Shown: piece after piece, positions 34,680 through 41,972 of the stretch
How positions within the stretch are numbered: position 1 is the stretch's first letter
Layout of the letters: each line of letters starts with the position of its first letter
Assembly: GCA_023488455.1 (NCBI GenBank)
Contig: JAMDDV010000038.1
Location: forward strand, 21,251-85,250
Length of the DNA: 64,000 nucleotides
Source of the DNA: Actinomycetota bacterium
GTDB taxonomy: Bacteria > Actinomycetota > Humimicrobiia > Hakubellales > JAMDDV01
Direction: 5' to 3'
Made by a program: the position numbers and the translations under genes
The notes under the pieces: model-generated
What the model was told of the DNA's origin: nothing
The model's database searches: none
The model's input: only the letters and a program-made list of their open reading frames with translations

Positions 34680-34737
34680 TTTACAAAGATTTTACATATA
34701 GAAGTAGTTTGTTTCATTTATGTAAATTGTATGTAAA
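34680..34737. promoter_or_regulatory. Symmetric half-site array between the two amt operons
   Basis: TTTACA occurs at 34680 and 34691, and its complement TGTAAA at 34721 and 34732. Each pair has an 11-bp period, and the two pairs face each other. Direct repeats one helical turn apart are typical of OmpR/PhoB-type regulators, including actinobacterial GlnR. Its place between divergent operons suggests a shared operator. Confidence 0.5.
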
Positions 34738-34788
34738 CTTTTTCGAAAATGTGTTGATGTCTAAATTTTTATGCTTATTATTTGAGAA

Positions 34789-34848
34789 TCCAACCACAAG
34801 GATGTGTTGGACTTCATAGTGGTGTGATAAAAACGAGCAAAGATGCTC
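34789..34848 (+). ncRNA. Two-hexaloop leader (ANTAR-type antiterminator candidate) of the plus-strand amt-glnK operon
   Basis: Hairpin 1 (34789-34811) has arms TCCAA/TTGGA and CAC/GTG with one bulged C and hexaloop AAGGAT. Hairpin 2 (34835-34848) has stem GAGC/GCTC and hexaloop AAAGAT. Both loops have A1 and G4. The 3' arm GCTC (34845-34848) is also the start of the following terminator, so only one can form. The linker is 23 bases, close to the 26 of the divergent leader. Confidence 0.75.
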
Positions 34849-34892
34849 TTCCTTAGATACCGTAGTGGTATCAAGGAAGAGCTTTTTATTTT
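34845..34892 (+). terminator. Leader terminator upstream of second amt
   Basis: A 16-bp stem: GCTCTTCCTT (34845-34854), one bulged A, GATACC (34856-34861), a five-base loop, then GGTATC and AAGGAAGAGC (34867-34882), followed by TTTTTATTTT. It lies 23 bases before the amt start, so it acts as a regulated leader terminator rather than a gene end. Confidence 0.92.
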
Positions 34893-34915
34893 GAAAAATA
34901 AAAAGGGGGCGTGAC

Positions 34916-36511
34916 ATGAATTTATTCAGTATCGGATCAAGTTCAGAGGGTGAGCCATTGGTCGTGATCCATCATGCAAGGAGTGGAGTTTACAGAACTC
35001 TATTTTTGTTGGCAGGGATTGTGCTCATAACAATGATGGTTTTAAGCACCGGTGTTTCTCAAGCCAGGGCATTACCCAGTGATCCAGGCGGCGTTGTAAC
35101 AGGCAATGCAAGCGATATTTCAGCTGATGATCCGGCAAATCCAACGATGAGTGAGCTATCGGATACGGTGGGCCATACAAAAGTTTCTCTTAACTTCGTG
35201 TGGATGCTTATTGCCGGGTTCTTGGTGATGTTTATGCAGGTAGGATTTGCGATGGTCGAGACAGGTTTTACTCGTGCTAAGAATGCAAATCACACGATGC
35301 TGATGAACTTCTTAATTTATTCTATCGGCATTATCGGTTTCTGGGCAATCGGGTTTGCCCTTATGTATGGTGGTGTCGGTCCACTTGGAACTCTTGGTGG
35401 TAACGATGTACTTCGCAATGAACTTACTTTGAATATATTTGGCAAGAGTTTCGGAATCATAGGATACAAAGGATTCTTTCTAAGTGGAGTTACTTATGAT
35501 GTTGCCATCTTTGCGTTCTTTCTATTTCAGATGGTCTTCATGGATACGGCTGCTACCATCCCGACTGGGGCTATGGCAGAGCGGTGGAAGTTCAGCGCGT
35601 TTATGATCTATGGCTTCTTTGTATCCGTCATATTGTATCCTCTAATAGGCAACTGGGTATGGGGTGGTGGATGGCTGTCCCAGCTTGGTCGTAATTTCGG
35701 CTTTGGCAATGGTGCAGTTGATTTCGCTGGGTCCGGTGTTGTCCACATGGTTGGTGGTATTTGCGGTCTTGCTGGTGCGAAGATCATTGGCGCAAGAATG
35801 GGGAAGTACAACCAGAACGGGACGGCAAATGCTATACCGGGGCACAATATTCCGATGGCAATCATTGGAACGCTTATTCTTGTATTTGGATGGTTCGGGT
35901 TTAATTCGGGCAGCACATTGGCGGGTTATGATCTACGCATCAGCGTTGTTGCAACGAACACCATGCTTGCTTCGGCAGCAGGAGCATTTGTGGCAGTTAT
36001 TTATATGTGGATACGTTACAAGAAGCCCGACCCCTCGATGGCGGCGAACGGTATGTTAGCTGGACTTGTCGGCATCACAGCTCCCGCAGCTTTTGTGAAT
36101 GCAGTATCGGCAATCGTAATCGGTGGTGTAGCGGGCCTGATTGTTTGCGCAAGCGTATTCTTCATTGAGCGAAGGCTAAAAGTTGATGATCCTGTTGGTG
36201 CAGTGTCGGTTCATGGTGTTGTTGGAGCATGGGGCCTTATCTCCGTAGGCCTTTTCGCTGATGGCACGTATGGAGCTGGATTAAATGGAGTCGACGCCGC
36301 AGTTAGAGGTCTTTTTTACGGGAATCCGTCGCAGCTTTATGCACAAATCATTGACGTGGCCGTTATATTTCTTGTTGTTTACGGACTTTCATATGGGTTC
36401 TTTAAGTTAGTTGATGTGACGGTTGGAATGCGAGTCTCACCAAAAGTAGAAGTTCAGGGTCTTGATCTTCCTGAGGTGGGAGCACTTGCATATCCGAGAG
36501 ATTCAATTTAA
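34916..36511 (+). CDS. amt: Ammonium transporter (Amt) with N-terminal extension
   Basis: A 531-residue Amt protein. Beyond the usual eleven-helix core it has about 90 N-terminal residues including one extra hydrophobic segment (LFLLAGIVLITMMVLSTGV) and a short polar region, possibly an uncleaved or cleaved signal. The core contains FADFAG-like VDFAGSGVVHMVGG and VSVHGVVGAWG with the twin histidines, and VGFAMVETGFTRAKN. It belongs to a different Amt branch from the protein at 33255. The ATG follows AAGGGGGCGTG. It is cotranscribed with the P-II gene at 36527. Confidence 0.93.
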   Translation: MNLFSIGSSSEGEPLVVIHHARSGVYRTLFLLAGIVLITMMVLSTGVSQARALPSDPGGVVTGNASDISADDPANPTMSELSDTVGHTKVSLNFVWMLIAGFLVMFMQVGFAMVETGFTRAKNANHTMLMNFLIYSIGIIGFWAIGFALMYGGVGPLGTLGGNDVLRNELTLNIFGKSFGIIGYKGFFLSGVTYDVAIFAFFLFQMVFMDTAATIPTGAMAERWKFSAFMIYGFFVSVILYPLIGNWVWGGGWLSQLGRNFGFGNGAVDFAGSGVVHMVGGICGLAGAKIIGARMGKYNQNGTANAIPGHNIPMAIIGTLILVFGWFGFNSGSTLAGYDLRISVVATNTMLASAAGAFVAVIYMWIRYKKPDPSMAANGMLAGLVGITAPAAFVNAVSAIVIGGVAGLIVCASVFFIERRLKVDDPVGAVSVHGVVGAWGLISVGLFADGTYGAGLNGVDAAVRGLFYGNPSQLYAQIIDVAVIFLVVYGLSYGFFKLVDVTVGMRVSPKVEVQGLDLPEVGALAYPRDSI

Positions 36512-36526
36512 GGTGGGGTGGTAGAT

Positions 36527-36865
36527 ATGAAGAAGATACAGTGTGTCATCAGACCTCAGAAACTTGAAGAGGTGAAAGATGTCTTGACCGAAGCTGGTAT
36601 AGTGGGGATGACAGTTACCGAGGTCAGGGGCTATGGAAGACAAAAAGGATTTGTCGAGCATTACCGTGGGACTGATGTTCTCGTCAACCTGCTTCCAAAA
36701 GTTGAGATCGAGATAATAGTTAAGAAAGAAGACCTTGAGAGGTGCATTGATATTATTTGTAAAGCTGCATATACCGGAGAAATTGGCGATGGACTGATCT
36801 TTGTTTCGCCAGTTGATGATTTAGTCAGGATAAGGACTGGCGAACGAGGGAAGTCCGCTCTTTGA
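36527..36865 (+). CDS. glnK: P-II nitrogen regulatory protein (GlnK-type)
   Basis: ATG at 36527 is preceded by AGGTGGGG; an in-frame GTG lies nine bases earlier. The 112-residue protein has KKIQCVIRPQKLEEVKDVL, GMTVTEVRGYGRQKG, LLPKVEIEIIVKKEDL and TGEIGDGLIFV. The T-loop Tyr51 position is Val (YRGTDVLVNLL), although a Tyr at position 46 remains, so classical uridylylation at residue 51 is not possible. It presumably controls the Amt encoded 15 bases upstream. Confidence 0.92.
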   Translation: MKKIQCVIRPQKLEEVKDVLTEAGIVGMTVTEVRGYGRQKGFVEHYRGTDVLVNLLPKVEIEIIVKKEDLERCIDIICKAAYTGEIGDGLIFVSPVDDLVRIRTGERGKSAL

Positions 36866-36933
36866 GTTTTAACACTTTTCATTAAGTGTATAAGAGGAAG
36901 GTTGTAGATATAGTCAGTCGAGGAGGGGCATTT

Positions 36934-37079
36934 ATGGCTGGATGTAGTGGCTGACTAGAAACCCTCAAGTTTCTGTTGCAAAGTGGTTAATAGAACAAAA
37001 GATGACCCCCGGTCTTGAAGGATATTCCGTTGTCAAACCGCAGGTTACCATTGGTAAGAAGTGTGATTGTAAAATATAA
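36934..37079 (+). pseudogene. Possible frameshifted small gene
   Basis: GAGGAGGGG precedes an ATG at 36934 that reads MAGCSG and then TGA. In another frame the sequence is open to a TAA at 37079 and ends KPQVTIGKKCDCKI, a protein-like, Cys-bearing tail. One frameshift would join these into a roughly 47-residue protein. I do not recognise the family. Confidence 0.3.
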
Positions 37080-37097
37080 ACTTGGAGGGCAGTACTA

Positions 37098-37310
37098 ATG
37101 TACAAGTATGAGATTATAATTTATTGGAGTAATGAAGATAAGGCTTTTATAGCGGAAGTGCCTGAGCTACCGGGATGTATGGCACATGGTAGTACTCCAG
37201 AAATTGCTTTAAAAAATGCTCAAGAGGCGATTCAGTTATGGATAGATACAGCAAAAGAATTCGGAGATATAATCCCTGAACCAAAAGGTAGCAGACTGAT
37301 ATATGCATAG
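37098..37310 (+). CDS. Orphan HicB-like protein
   Basis: A 70-residue protein with the short HicB fold: YEIIIYWSNEDKAFIAEVPE, LPGCMAHGSTPEIALKNAQEAI. ATG follows TTGGAGGG. No hicA gene is adjacent on either strand, so it is an orphan antitoxin or a solo HicB-type regulator. It is not closely similar to the HicB at 30450. Confidence 0.8.
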   Translation: MYKYEIIIYWSNEDKAFIAEVPELPGCMAHGSTPEIALKNAQEAIQLWIDTAKEFGDIIPEPKGSRLIYA

Positions 37311-37457
37311 ATAATTTATTGCCTAACAGTTATCCCCTCTGCCCTGAGATTCTCCACCCACGGATGATGAAAAATGTATTTATAGTTAAAATATTTTAGA
37401 ATTTGCTGTCTTGAAGATGAGTTTATGGGAAAATATTCAGGAAAATGAGATTGACAG

Positions 37458-38003
37458 ATGAGTTTGACGCCATTAAAAAGGAACATTCTTATAACCGGAC
37501 TCCCCGGGGTGGGCAAGACTACACTCATTAAAAAGATTGCTGAGGAATTGAAGGCTTCCCATCCCGTTGGTTTCTTCACCACGGAGATAAGGGAAGCAGG
37601 CTTCCGCAAAGGATTTGAGCTGGTAAACCTGGATGGAAGGAGTGGGATTCTTTCTCACACTGATATAAAAAGTCCTTACAGGGTAGGCAAATACAGGGTT
37701 GACCTTAAGGGGTTTGAATATTACCTTGACTCTACTCCCTTTTTAGATCCCTCAACTACCATTATCATCATTGATGAGATTGGAAAGATGGAGTGTCTAT
37801 CTCTTAAGTTTAAAAAACTGATTGAGGCGATATTAAATTCTGAAAAATTAGTCCTTGCCACCATTGCCCTGAAAGGTAGTGGACTCATTGAAGAGATAAA
37901 AAGAAGGAGAGACATTAAACTCTTTGAGATGACTCACGACAACAGAGACTCTCTACCATTGGAAATTTTAAAAGAGACTAAAACAATAAGTAAAAATTTT
38001 TAA
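37458..38003 (+). CDS. THEP1-type nucleoside-triphosphatase
   Basis: A 181-residue P-loop protein: Walker A ILITGLPGVGKTTLIKK at the N-terminus, VGFFTTEIREAGFRKGF and Walker B IIIIDEIGKMEC in the middle. This pattern is that of the THEP1/NTPase_1 family (DUF265), which hydrolyses nucleoside triphosphates; the biological role is not settled. It is convergent with the cupin gene at 38006 and probably monocistronic. Confidence 0.88.
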   Translation: MSLTPLKRNILITGLPGVGKTTLIKKIAEELKASHPVGFFTTEIREAGFRKGFELVNLDGRSGILSHTDIKSPYRVGKYRVDLKGFEYYLDSTPFLDPSTTIIIIDEIGKMECLSLKFKKLIEAILNSEKLVLATIALKGSGLIEEIKRRRDIKLFEMTHDNRDSLPLEILKETKTISKNF

Positions 38004-38005
38004 CA

Positions 38006-38314
38006 TTAGGGTCTGGGAGCGATCACCGCGAGCAGTAACATATCGGTTGTTGCAGTGAAGCCGTGTCTTTCCATCGAACCGCAAACTGCAATCTCACTTT
38101 CTTCTGCGTCATATGATTTATCGCCAATAATCAGCTTGCCCTTCCCTTTTAAGATGGTCATTGATACTTCAGATTTTACCGTGTGAGGCGAGACCCCCTG
38201 TCCAGCTTTTAAGTAAAAGGTTACAATCCTGAAATTTGGTGAATCATGGACTATCTCAGCATTATATGTATCATCTTTGAACTTGCTTTCATCTATTAGC
38301 TTTACTGGTATCAT
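38006..38314 (-). CDS. Small cupin-domain protein
   Basis: A 102-residue single-domain cupin: FYLKAGQGVSPHTVKSEVSM, ILKGKGKLIIGDKSY and RHGFTATTDMLLLAVI. Only one or two of the usual His ligands are present (PHT and RHGF), so metal binding is possible but incomplete. It is 20 bases after nnrS on the same strand and appears to be the last gene of the nitrosative-stress operon. Role unknown. Confidence 0.75.
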   Translation of the reverse strand: MIPVKLIDESKFKDDTYNAEIVHDSPNFRIVTFYLKAGQGVSPHTVKSEVSMTILKGKGKLIIGDKSYDAEESEIAVCGSMERHGFTATTDMLLLAVIAPRP

Positions 38315-38334
38315 ATTCTCTCCTTTTCTAAAGC

Positions 38335-39636
38335 TTATGCCACTTCAATCAAGCTTATCGGCTTACGAAGTGTCGCTATGAGGTTTATCCCAAACAGCAA
38401 TATGGCAGTCACCTCAAGCCAGCCGGATATTCCCATAGGGTAGTAAAAAAATCCACCAAATATGGTTGCGAGCATCTGAAAAGTAACCCTGAGAGTATTA
38501 CCGGTATTAATCAGCCCGAAAGACCAATGGTTTAGTATTGGGTAGGCGAGGTTTACCCCGCGAAATGTCGGTATTAGCTTGGTGCCGTAGCCTATTACCA
38601 TCTGGGACGCGAATCCAACAGTTATTATGTGATTAAAGGCTCCCCAGAATTCATGAGGAAGATTCATGCCAAACGCTTCTAATATGGAGAATGTGATCAG
38701 GAACAAGCCTCCCATAACCAGCCAGAAGTAGGCGCCTTTTATCAGCTTTACGTAGCTTAAATCCACACCAGTCTTTGAGAGGTCAACTTGCGGCTTTGAG
38801 AAGATGTGGTTTAAGAGTGGAAAGGTCACCAGTGCAGCACCATCTAATATGCCGAATATTGATGCACCAAACTTCATTTCAAATAACGAAAACCCGAGCC
38901 TCAATAAGATGGCCACAAGAAAGACCCAGAAGAATACGTCGGATATTTTCTCGTTTATGCGCTTGCTCCCTAAAAATATGGGGAGGGTTCTTACAGCTAC
39001 TCCAAATATTATCATGGCTATAAAGCCAAGCAGTTGGAAATGGATGAGCGGAGCGTTGAACTGTGGCCAGGCGAAATTCTGCGAGTTGATTACCATAAAT
39101 ATGGTCAAGCTTAGCATGCCAATCGCTATTAAAAGAAAATTAATGAAAGAAGCTTTGGCATATTTCTCCCAGAACAGCGTTTTTTGCTGGCTGGAACTGA
39201 TGGTCGCAAGCATTGTGAATAAGAATATCGAAACTGCAGTGAGCTCAAGAACACTTGATAAAACCATCATCACCTTTGAGAGCTCTCCTATGGTACTGCC
39301 TTTGCTTATAAAAGGTTGAAATATCACGCGCAGCACGATGCCTGTGGCCATCAGCCAGAGTGTTGCGACGGCGAGCTTTGGATAACGAAATTCCGTTGCT
39401 TTAAATCTAGCAACGACGAAATATGCGATCCCCATTATGAATAAACCCATCCAGCCGAAGATCTGGAAGTGGCCGTGCGACTGGATTATCGGATCATAAA
39501 AAGGGGTAAAACCATGACTGCCGAGGTTAATTGCCTTCAAGATCAGCATAGTAGCTCCAAGTGTGCAGCCGGCAGTCAGCGCAGAAACTATTCCAGCAAT
39601 TACAAAGTTATCGTATATTGCTTTTGGTCTATTCAT
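38335..39636 (-). CDS. nnrS: NnrS family membrane protein
   Basis: A 433-residue protein with about twelve membrane helices. IIQSHGHFQIFGWMGLFI, LIHFQLLGFIAMIIFGVAVR and AFNHIITVGFASQMVIGYG contain the conserved His residues of NnrS, a haem/copper membrane protein that relieves nitrosative stress in proteobacteria. It overlaps the DUF542 gene by eight bases and is downstream of an Rrf2 regulator, matching an NO-response operon. Confidence 0.82.
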   Translation of the reverse strand: MNRPKAIYDNFVIAGIVSALTAGCTLGATMLILKAINLGSHGFTPFYDPIIQSHGHFQIFGWMGLFIMGIAYFVVARFKATEFRYPKLAVATLWLMATGIVLRVIFQPFISKGSTIGELSKVMMVLSSVLELTAVSIFLFTMLATISSSQQKTLFWEKYAKASFINFLLIAIGMLSLTIFMVINSQNFAWPQFNAPLIHFQLLGFIAMIIFGVAVRTLPIFLGSKRINEKISDVFFWVFLVAILLRLGFSLFEMKFGASIFGILDGAALVTFPLLNHIFSKPQVDLSKTGVDLSYVKLIKGAYFWLVMGGLFLITFSILEAFGMNLPHEFWGAFNHIITVGFASQMVIGYGTKLIPTFRGVNLAYPILNHWSFGLINTGNTLRVTFQMLATIFGGFFYYPMGISGWLEVTAILLFGINLIATLRKPISLIEVA

Positions 39637-39820
39637 TTTTTATCAGTTCTTTGAGTTCTGACATTAAAGCATTAATATCTGACCCAACTTTTTTTGCTCC
39701 AATCTCTATTGGGTCATATGACCCGCAGCACGCATCTATTTTGTATTTCGTGAATACTGCAAGGGTTTGTGGATGCTGCTTGACCACATCATTGATTATC
39801 GATTTTTCTGTTATCTCCAT
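39629..39820 (-). CDS. DUF542/ScdA N-terminal-like protein
   Basis: Start at ATG 39820, with AAAGGGTG upstream; a GTG nine bases earlier is possible. The 63-residue protein consists of the DUF542 domain only: IINDVVKQHPQTLAVFTKYKIDACCGS, with the paired Cys. In larger proteins (ScdA/RIC) this domain precedes a hemerythrin that repairs iron-sulfur centres after NO or oxidative damage. Here a separate hemerythrin gene is divergently encoded at 40348, so the two may work together as split RIC parts. It overlaps the Rrf2 gene by 32 bases. Confidence 0.82.
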   Translation of the reverse strand: MEITEKSIINDVVKQHPQTLAVFTKYKIDACCGSYDPIEIGAKKVGSDINALMSELKELIKNE

Positions 39821-40244
39821 TATGTTCACCCTTTCTATTTGTTTTATCCTTCAGACATAGAAAATCTGAGATCTTCTTGCTTTCAAGAATGCCTTCAACC
39901 TTTTGCTCGACATCCATTAGTTCGTTCTTAATCGGACAGTTTTCGGTGAAGCCGCACCAGTTCCTGATCGCATCGCATTTCAGGAATTTAAACGGTCCAT
40001 CTAGCGCCTCGATTACATCCTTTAGGCTTATCTGGCCTGGATCCTTCGCCAGTGATACACCGCCTTTTGCTCCTGTCTTGGAGATGGTGATCCCAGCAAC
40101 TGAGAGGTCATTTATTATGTGAGCCAGAAATTTGAGCGGGATGTTCATTCGTTCTGAAAGCTCACGCGCCTTCAATAACCCTTCATTCTGTGAGATCTCT
40201 AAAATTGCCCTTAGTCCGTATTCAACTTTTGCTGAGATTGACAT
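39789..40244 (-). CDS. Rrf2 family transcriptional regulator (NsrR/IscR-like)
   Basis: Start at ATG 40244, which begins MSISAKVEYGLRAILEI, the standard Rrf2 opening; upstream in-frame codons add non-homologous residues. The 151-residue protein has the winged helix and three cysteines in KCDAIRNWCGFTENC that would bind an iron-sulfur cluster, as in NsrR and IscR. Sitting before DUF542 and nnrS and opposite hemerythrin, it is a likely NO or redox sensor of this cluster. The divergent gap 40245-40347 is the place for its operator. Confidence 0.88.
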   Translation of the reverse strand: MSISAKVEYGLRAILEISQNEGLLKARELSERMNIPLKFLAHIINDLSVAGITISKTGAKGGVSLAKDPGQISLKDVIEALDGPFKFLKCDAIRNWCGFTENCPIKNELMDVEQKVEGILESKKISDFLCLKDKTNRKGEHNGDNRKIDNQ

Positions 40245-40290
40245 TTCAAATCTATTATGATTAAATTTGTCATGAATAATAAAAGTGGTT

Positions 40291-40320
40291 TTGCGTTTTG
40301 TCAAGATAATTAAATATAAT
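40291..40320 (+). promoter_or_regulatory. Candidate promoter of the hemerythrin gene
   Basis: TTGCGT (40291-40296), 18 bases, then a perfect TATAAT (40315-40320), 28 bases before the ATG at 40348. An imperfect inverted repeat around 40254-40282 (ATTATGAT / ATGAATAAT) just upstream could be the Rrf2 site. Confidence 0.55.
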
Positions 40321-40347
40321 CATTAAAAGTTGTTAAAGGAGGCAAAT

Positions 40348-40830
40348 ATGTCCAAAGATTTAATCCAGACCTTGAAACATCAACATGAAGAAGGATTGGG
40401 TAAGCTGAATGAACTTGAAGATGCGGTCGTAAACCTGGAGGACAAAGGTTTGAACCCCGAAGATATCTCTTCAGTGCGCTCAGCAGTCAGCTTTATCAAC
40501 ACGGAGATAAGACAGCATAATCAGCATGAGGAAGATGTGTTGTTTCCGGAACTTGAGAAACATATACCTCAGCAGGGGCCAACTTCGGTGATGCGCAGTG
40601 AACACAGGGAGCTCTGGAATAAGCTCGATGAGCTGGAAGCAAATATCAAGGCAATTGAAGGTGCCGGCGGTAAGAACGATAATGGTGTTCTTGAAACTTT
40701 AATGGAGACAGCAAGGGATATAATTTCATTGTTGCGCAACCACATTGCAAAGGAAAACAATATACTTTACCCTCTGGCGTTAAACATATTAAGTCAGGAT
40801 CAGATCGATAATATAAATTCGACGCTCTAA
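40348..40830 (+). CDS. Hemerythrin HHE-domain protein
   Basis: Start at ATG 40348 behind AAAGGAGG. The 160-residue four-helix protein shows the HHE ligand pattern: LKHQHEEGLGKL, EIRQHNQHEEDVLFPEL, MRSEHRELW and LRNHIAKENNILYPLAL. It would hold a di-iron centre that binds O2 or NO, or serves iron-sulfur repair together with the DUF542 protein. Its stop overlaps the start of the radical SAM gene (TAATG). Confidence 0.9.
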   Translation: MSKDLIQTLKHQHEEGLGKLNELEDAVVNLEDKGLNPEDISSVRSAVSFINTEIRQHNQHEEDVLFPELEKHIPQQGPTSVMRSEHRELWNKLDELEANIKAIEGAGGKNDNGVLETLMETARDIISLLRNHIAKENNILYPLALNILSQDQIDNINSTL

Positions 40831-41957
40831 TGTCCGCATGTACTTTATGTAATAAGAAGGATGTTAAGATATCTTCGGCAATTGGCCTTTGTGCTGATTG
40901 TATCAGGAAGGGGCAGTATGACATCATCTTGCCTTTTGCAGTCAGGGCGCATGAGAAAAGCAGGCTCGAGTTCGGACTGAAGCCGATTCCACCCAGGTAT
41001 GAAAATGGTGTGGTCTGCGGTGAATGTCTGAACAGATGTTCCATAGCTGAATCTGAATTTGGGTATTGCAATCTGCGAGGTAACTTTAATGGCAGGATAG
41101 AGTTAAGACAGAAAGAAAGAGGCCTTTTAAACTGGTATCATGATCCTCTTCCCACAAACTGTGTTGCTGATTGGGTCTGTCCTGGATGTAGCGATGCTGG
41201 CTATCCTGACTTTTCGTATTCAGAAGGTCCCGAATATGGATATAAAAATTTAGCAGTTTTCTTTGAGTCGTGCAGCCTGGATTGCCTTTTCTGCCAGAAC
41301 TGGCATTTCAGGGCAAGTGCAGCAAGCCCAATTGGATTTAAGACCGTCGAGATGCTTGCAAAAAGCGCGGATGTAAGAACATCATGCGTATGCTTTTTCG
41401 GCGGTGACCCTTCTGTTCAGATGGGCTTTGCCATCGAAGCAAGCAGAATTATCCTGAATAAAAGAAGAAAGGACGGCGGGAATAAGAATATTTTCAGGAT
41501 ATGTTGGGAAACCAACGGTATGATCTCAAGGAACTATCTGCGCAAAGCGGTTGAGCTTTCGCTTGAAAGCGGTGGGTGCATCAAATTTGATCTTAAAGCC
41601 AACAACCCAAATCTGTATATGGCATTTACGGGGAACGATGGCAAGGAGATATTCAAAAATTTTAGGTTCTGCGGAGAGTTTGTACATATGCGAAAGGACC
41701 CGCCACTGTTGGTGGCGAGCACACTGATTGTACCTGGCTATATTGACTCAACAGAGGTGTTCAATATCGCTTCCTTTATCAGCAAAATAAGCTCAGAGAT
41801 TCCGTATGCTCTACTTGCTTTTCACCCTGATTATCTGATGAGCGATCTGCCTTTTACTTCAAGAGAACAGGCTGAATCATGTCTTGATGCTGCCAGATCA
41901 GCAGGGCTGAAGAATGTTAAAATAGGGAACATCCATATTTTGGACTATACATTGTGA
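40830..41957 (+). CDS. Radical SAM protein (PflA-like, AmmeMemoRadiSam type)
   Basis: A 375-residue radical SAM protein. The cluster motif is CSLDCLFC (CxxxCxxC) at about residue 148. Upstream lie several Cys pairs (CTLCNKKD, LCADC, VCGECLNRC, VCPGCSD), probably for extra metal sites. FGGDPSVQ and FDLKANN are standard SAM-barrel strands. It resembles AmmeMemoRadiSam-system radical SAM proteins and PflA-like activases. Translationally coupled to hemerythrin, so it may modify or repair a protein under redox stress. The target is unknown. Confidence 0.75.
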   Translation: MSACTLCNKKDVKISSAIGLCADCIRKGQYDIILPFAVRAHEKSRLEFGLKPIPPRYENGVVCGECLNRCSIAESEFGYCNLRGNFNGRIELRQKERGLLNWYHDPLPTNCVADWVCPGCSDAGYPDFSYSEGPEYGYKNLAVFFESCSLDCLFCQNWHFRASAASPIGFKTVEMLAKSADVRTSCVCFFGGDPSVQMGFAIEASRIILNKRRKDGGNKNIFRICWETNGMISRNYLRKAVELSLESGGCIKFDLKANNPNLYMAFTGNDGKEIFKNFRFCGEFVHMRKDPPLLVASTLIVPGYIDSTEVFNIASFISKISSEIPYALLAFHPDYLMSDLPFTSREQAESCLDAARSAGLKNVKIGNIHILDYTL

Positions 41958-41972
41958 TCCGGAAGCTGGTTT

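Noticed and set aside
36934..36990. TGA in the MAGCSG frame read as selenocysteine
   Set aside because: The frame stops again 12 codons later, no SECIS-like hairpin is evident, and the protein-like tail is in another frame; a frameshift is simpler.
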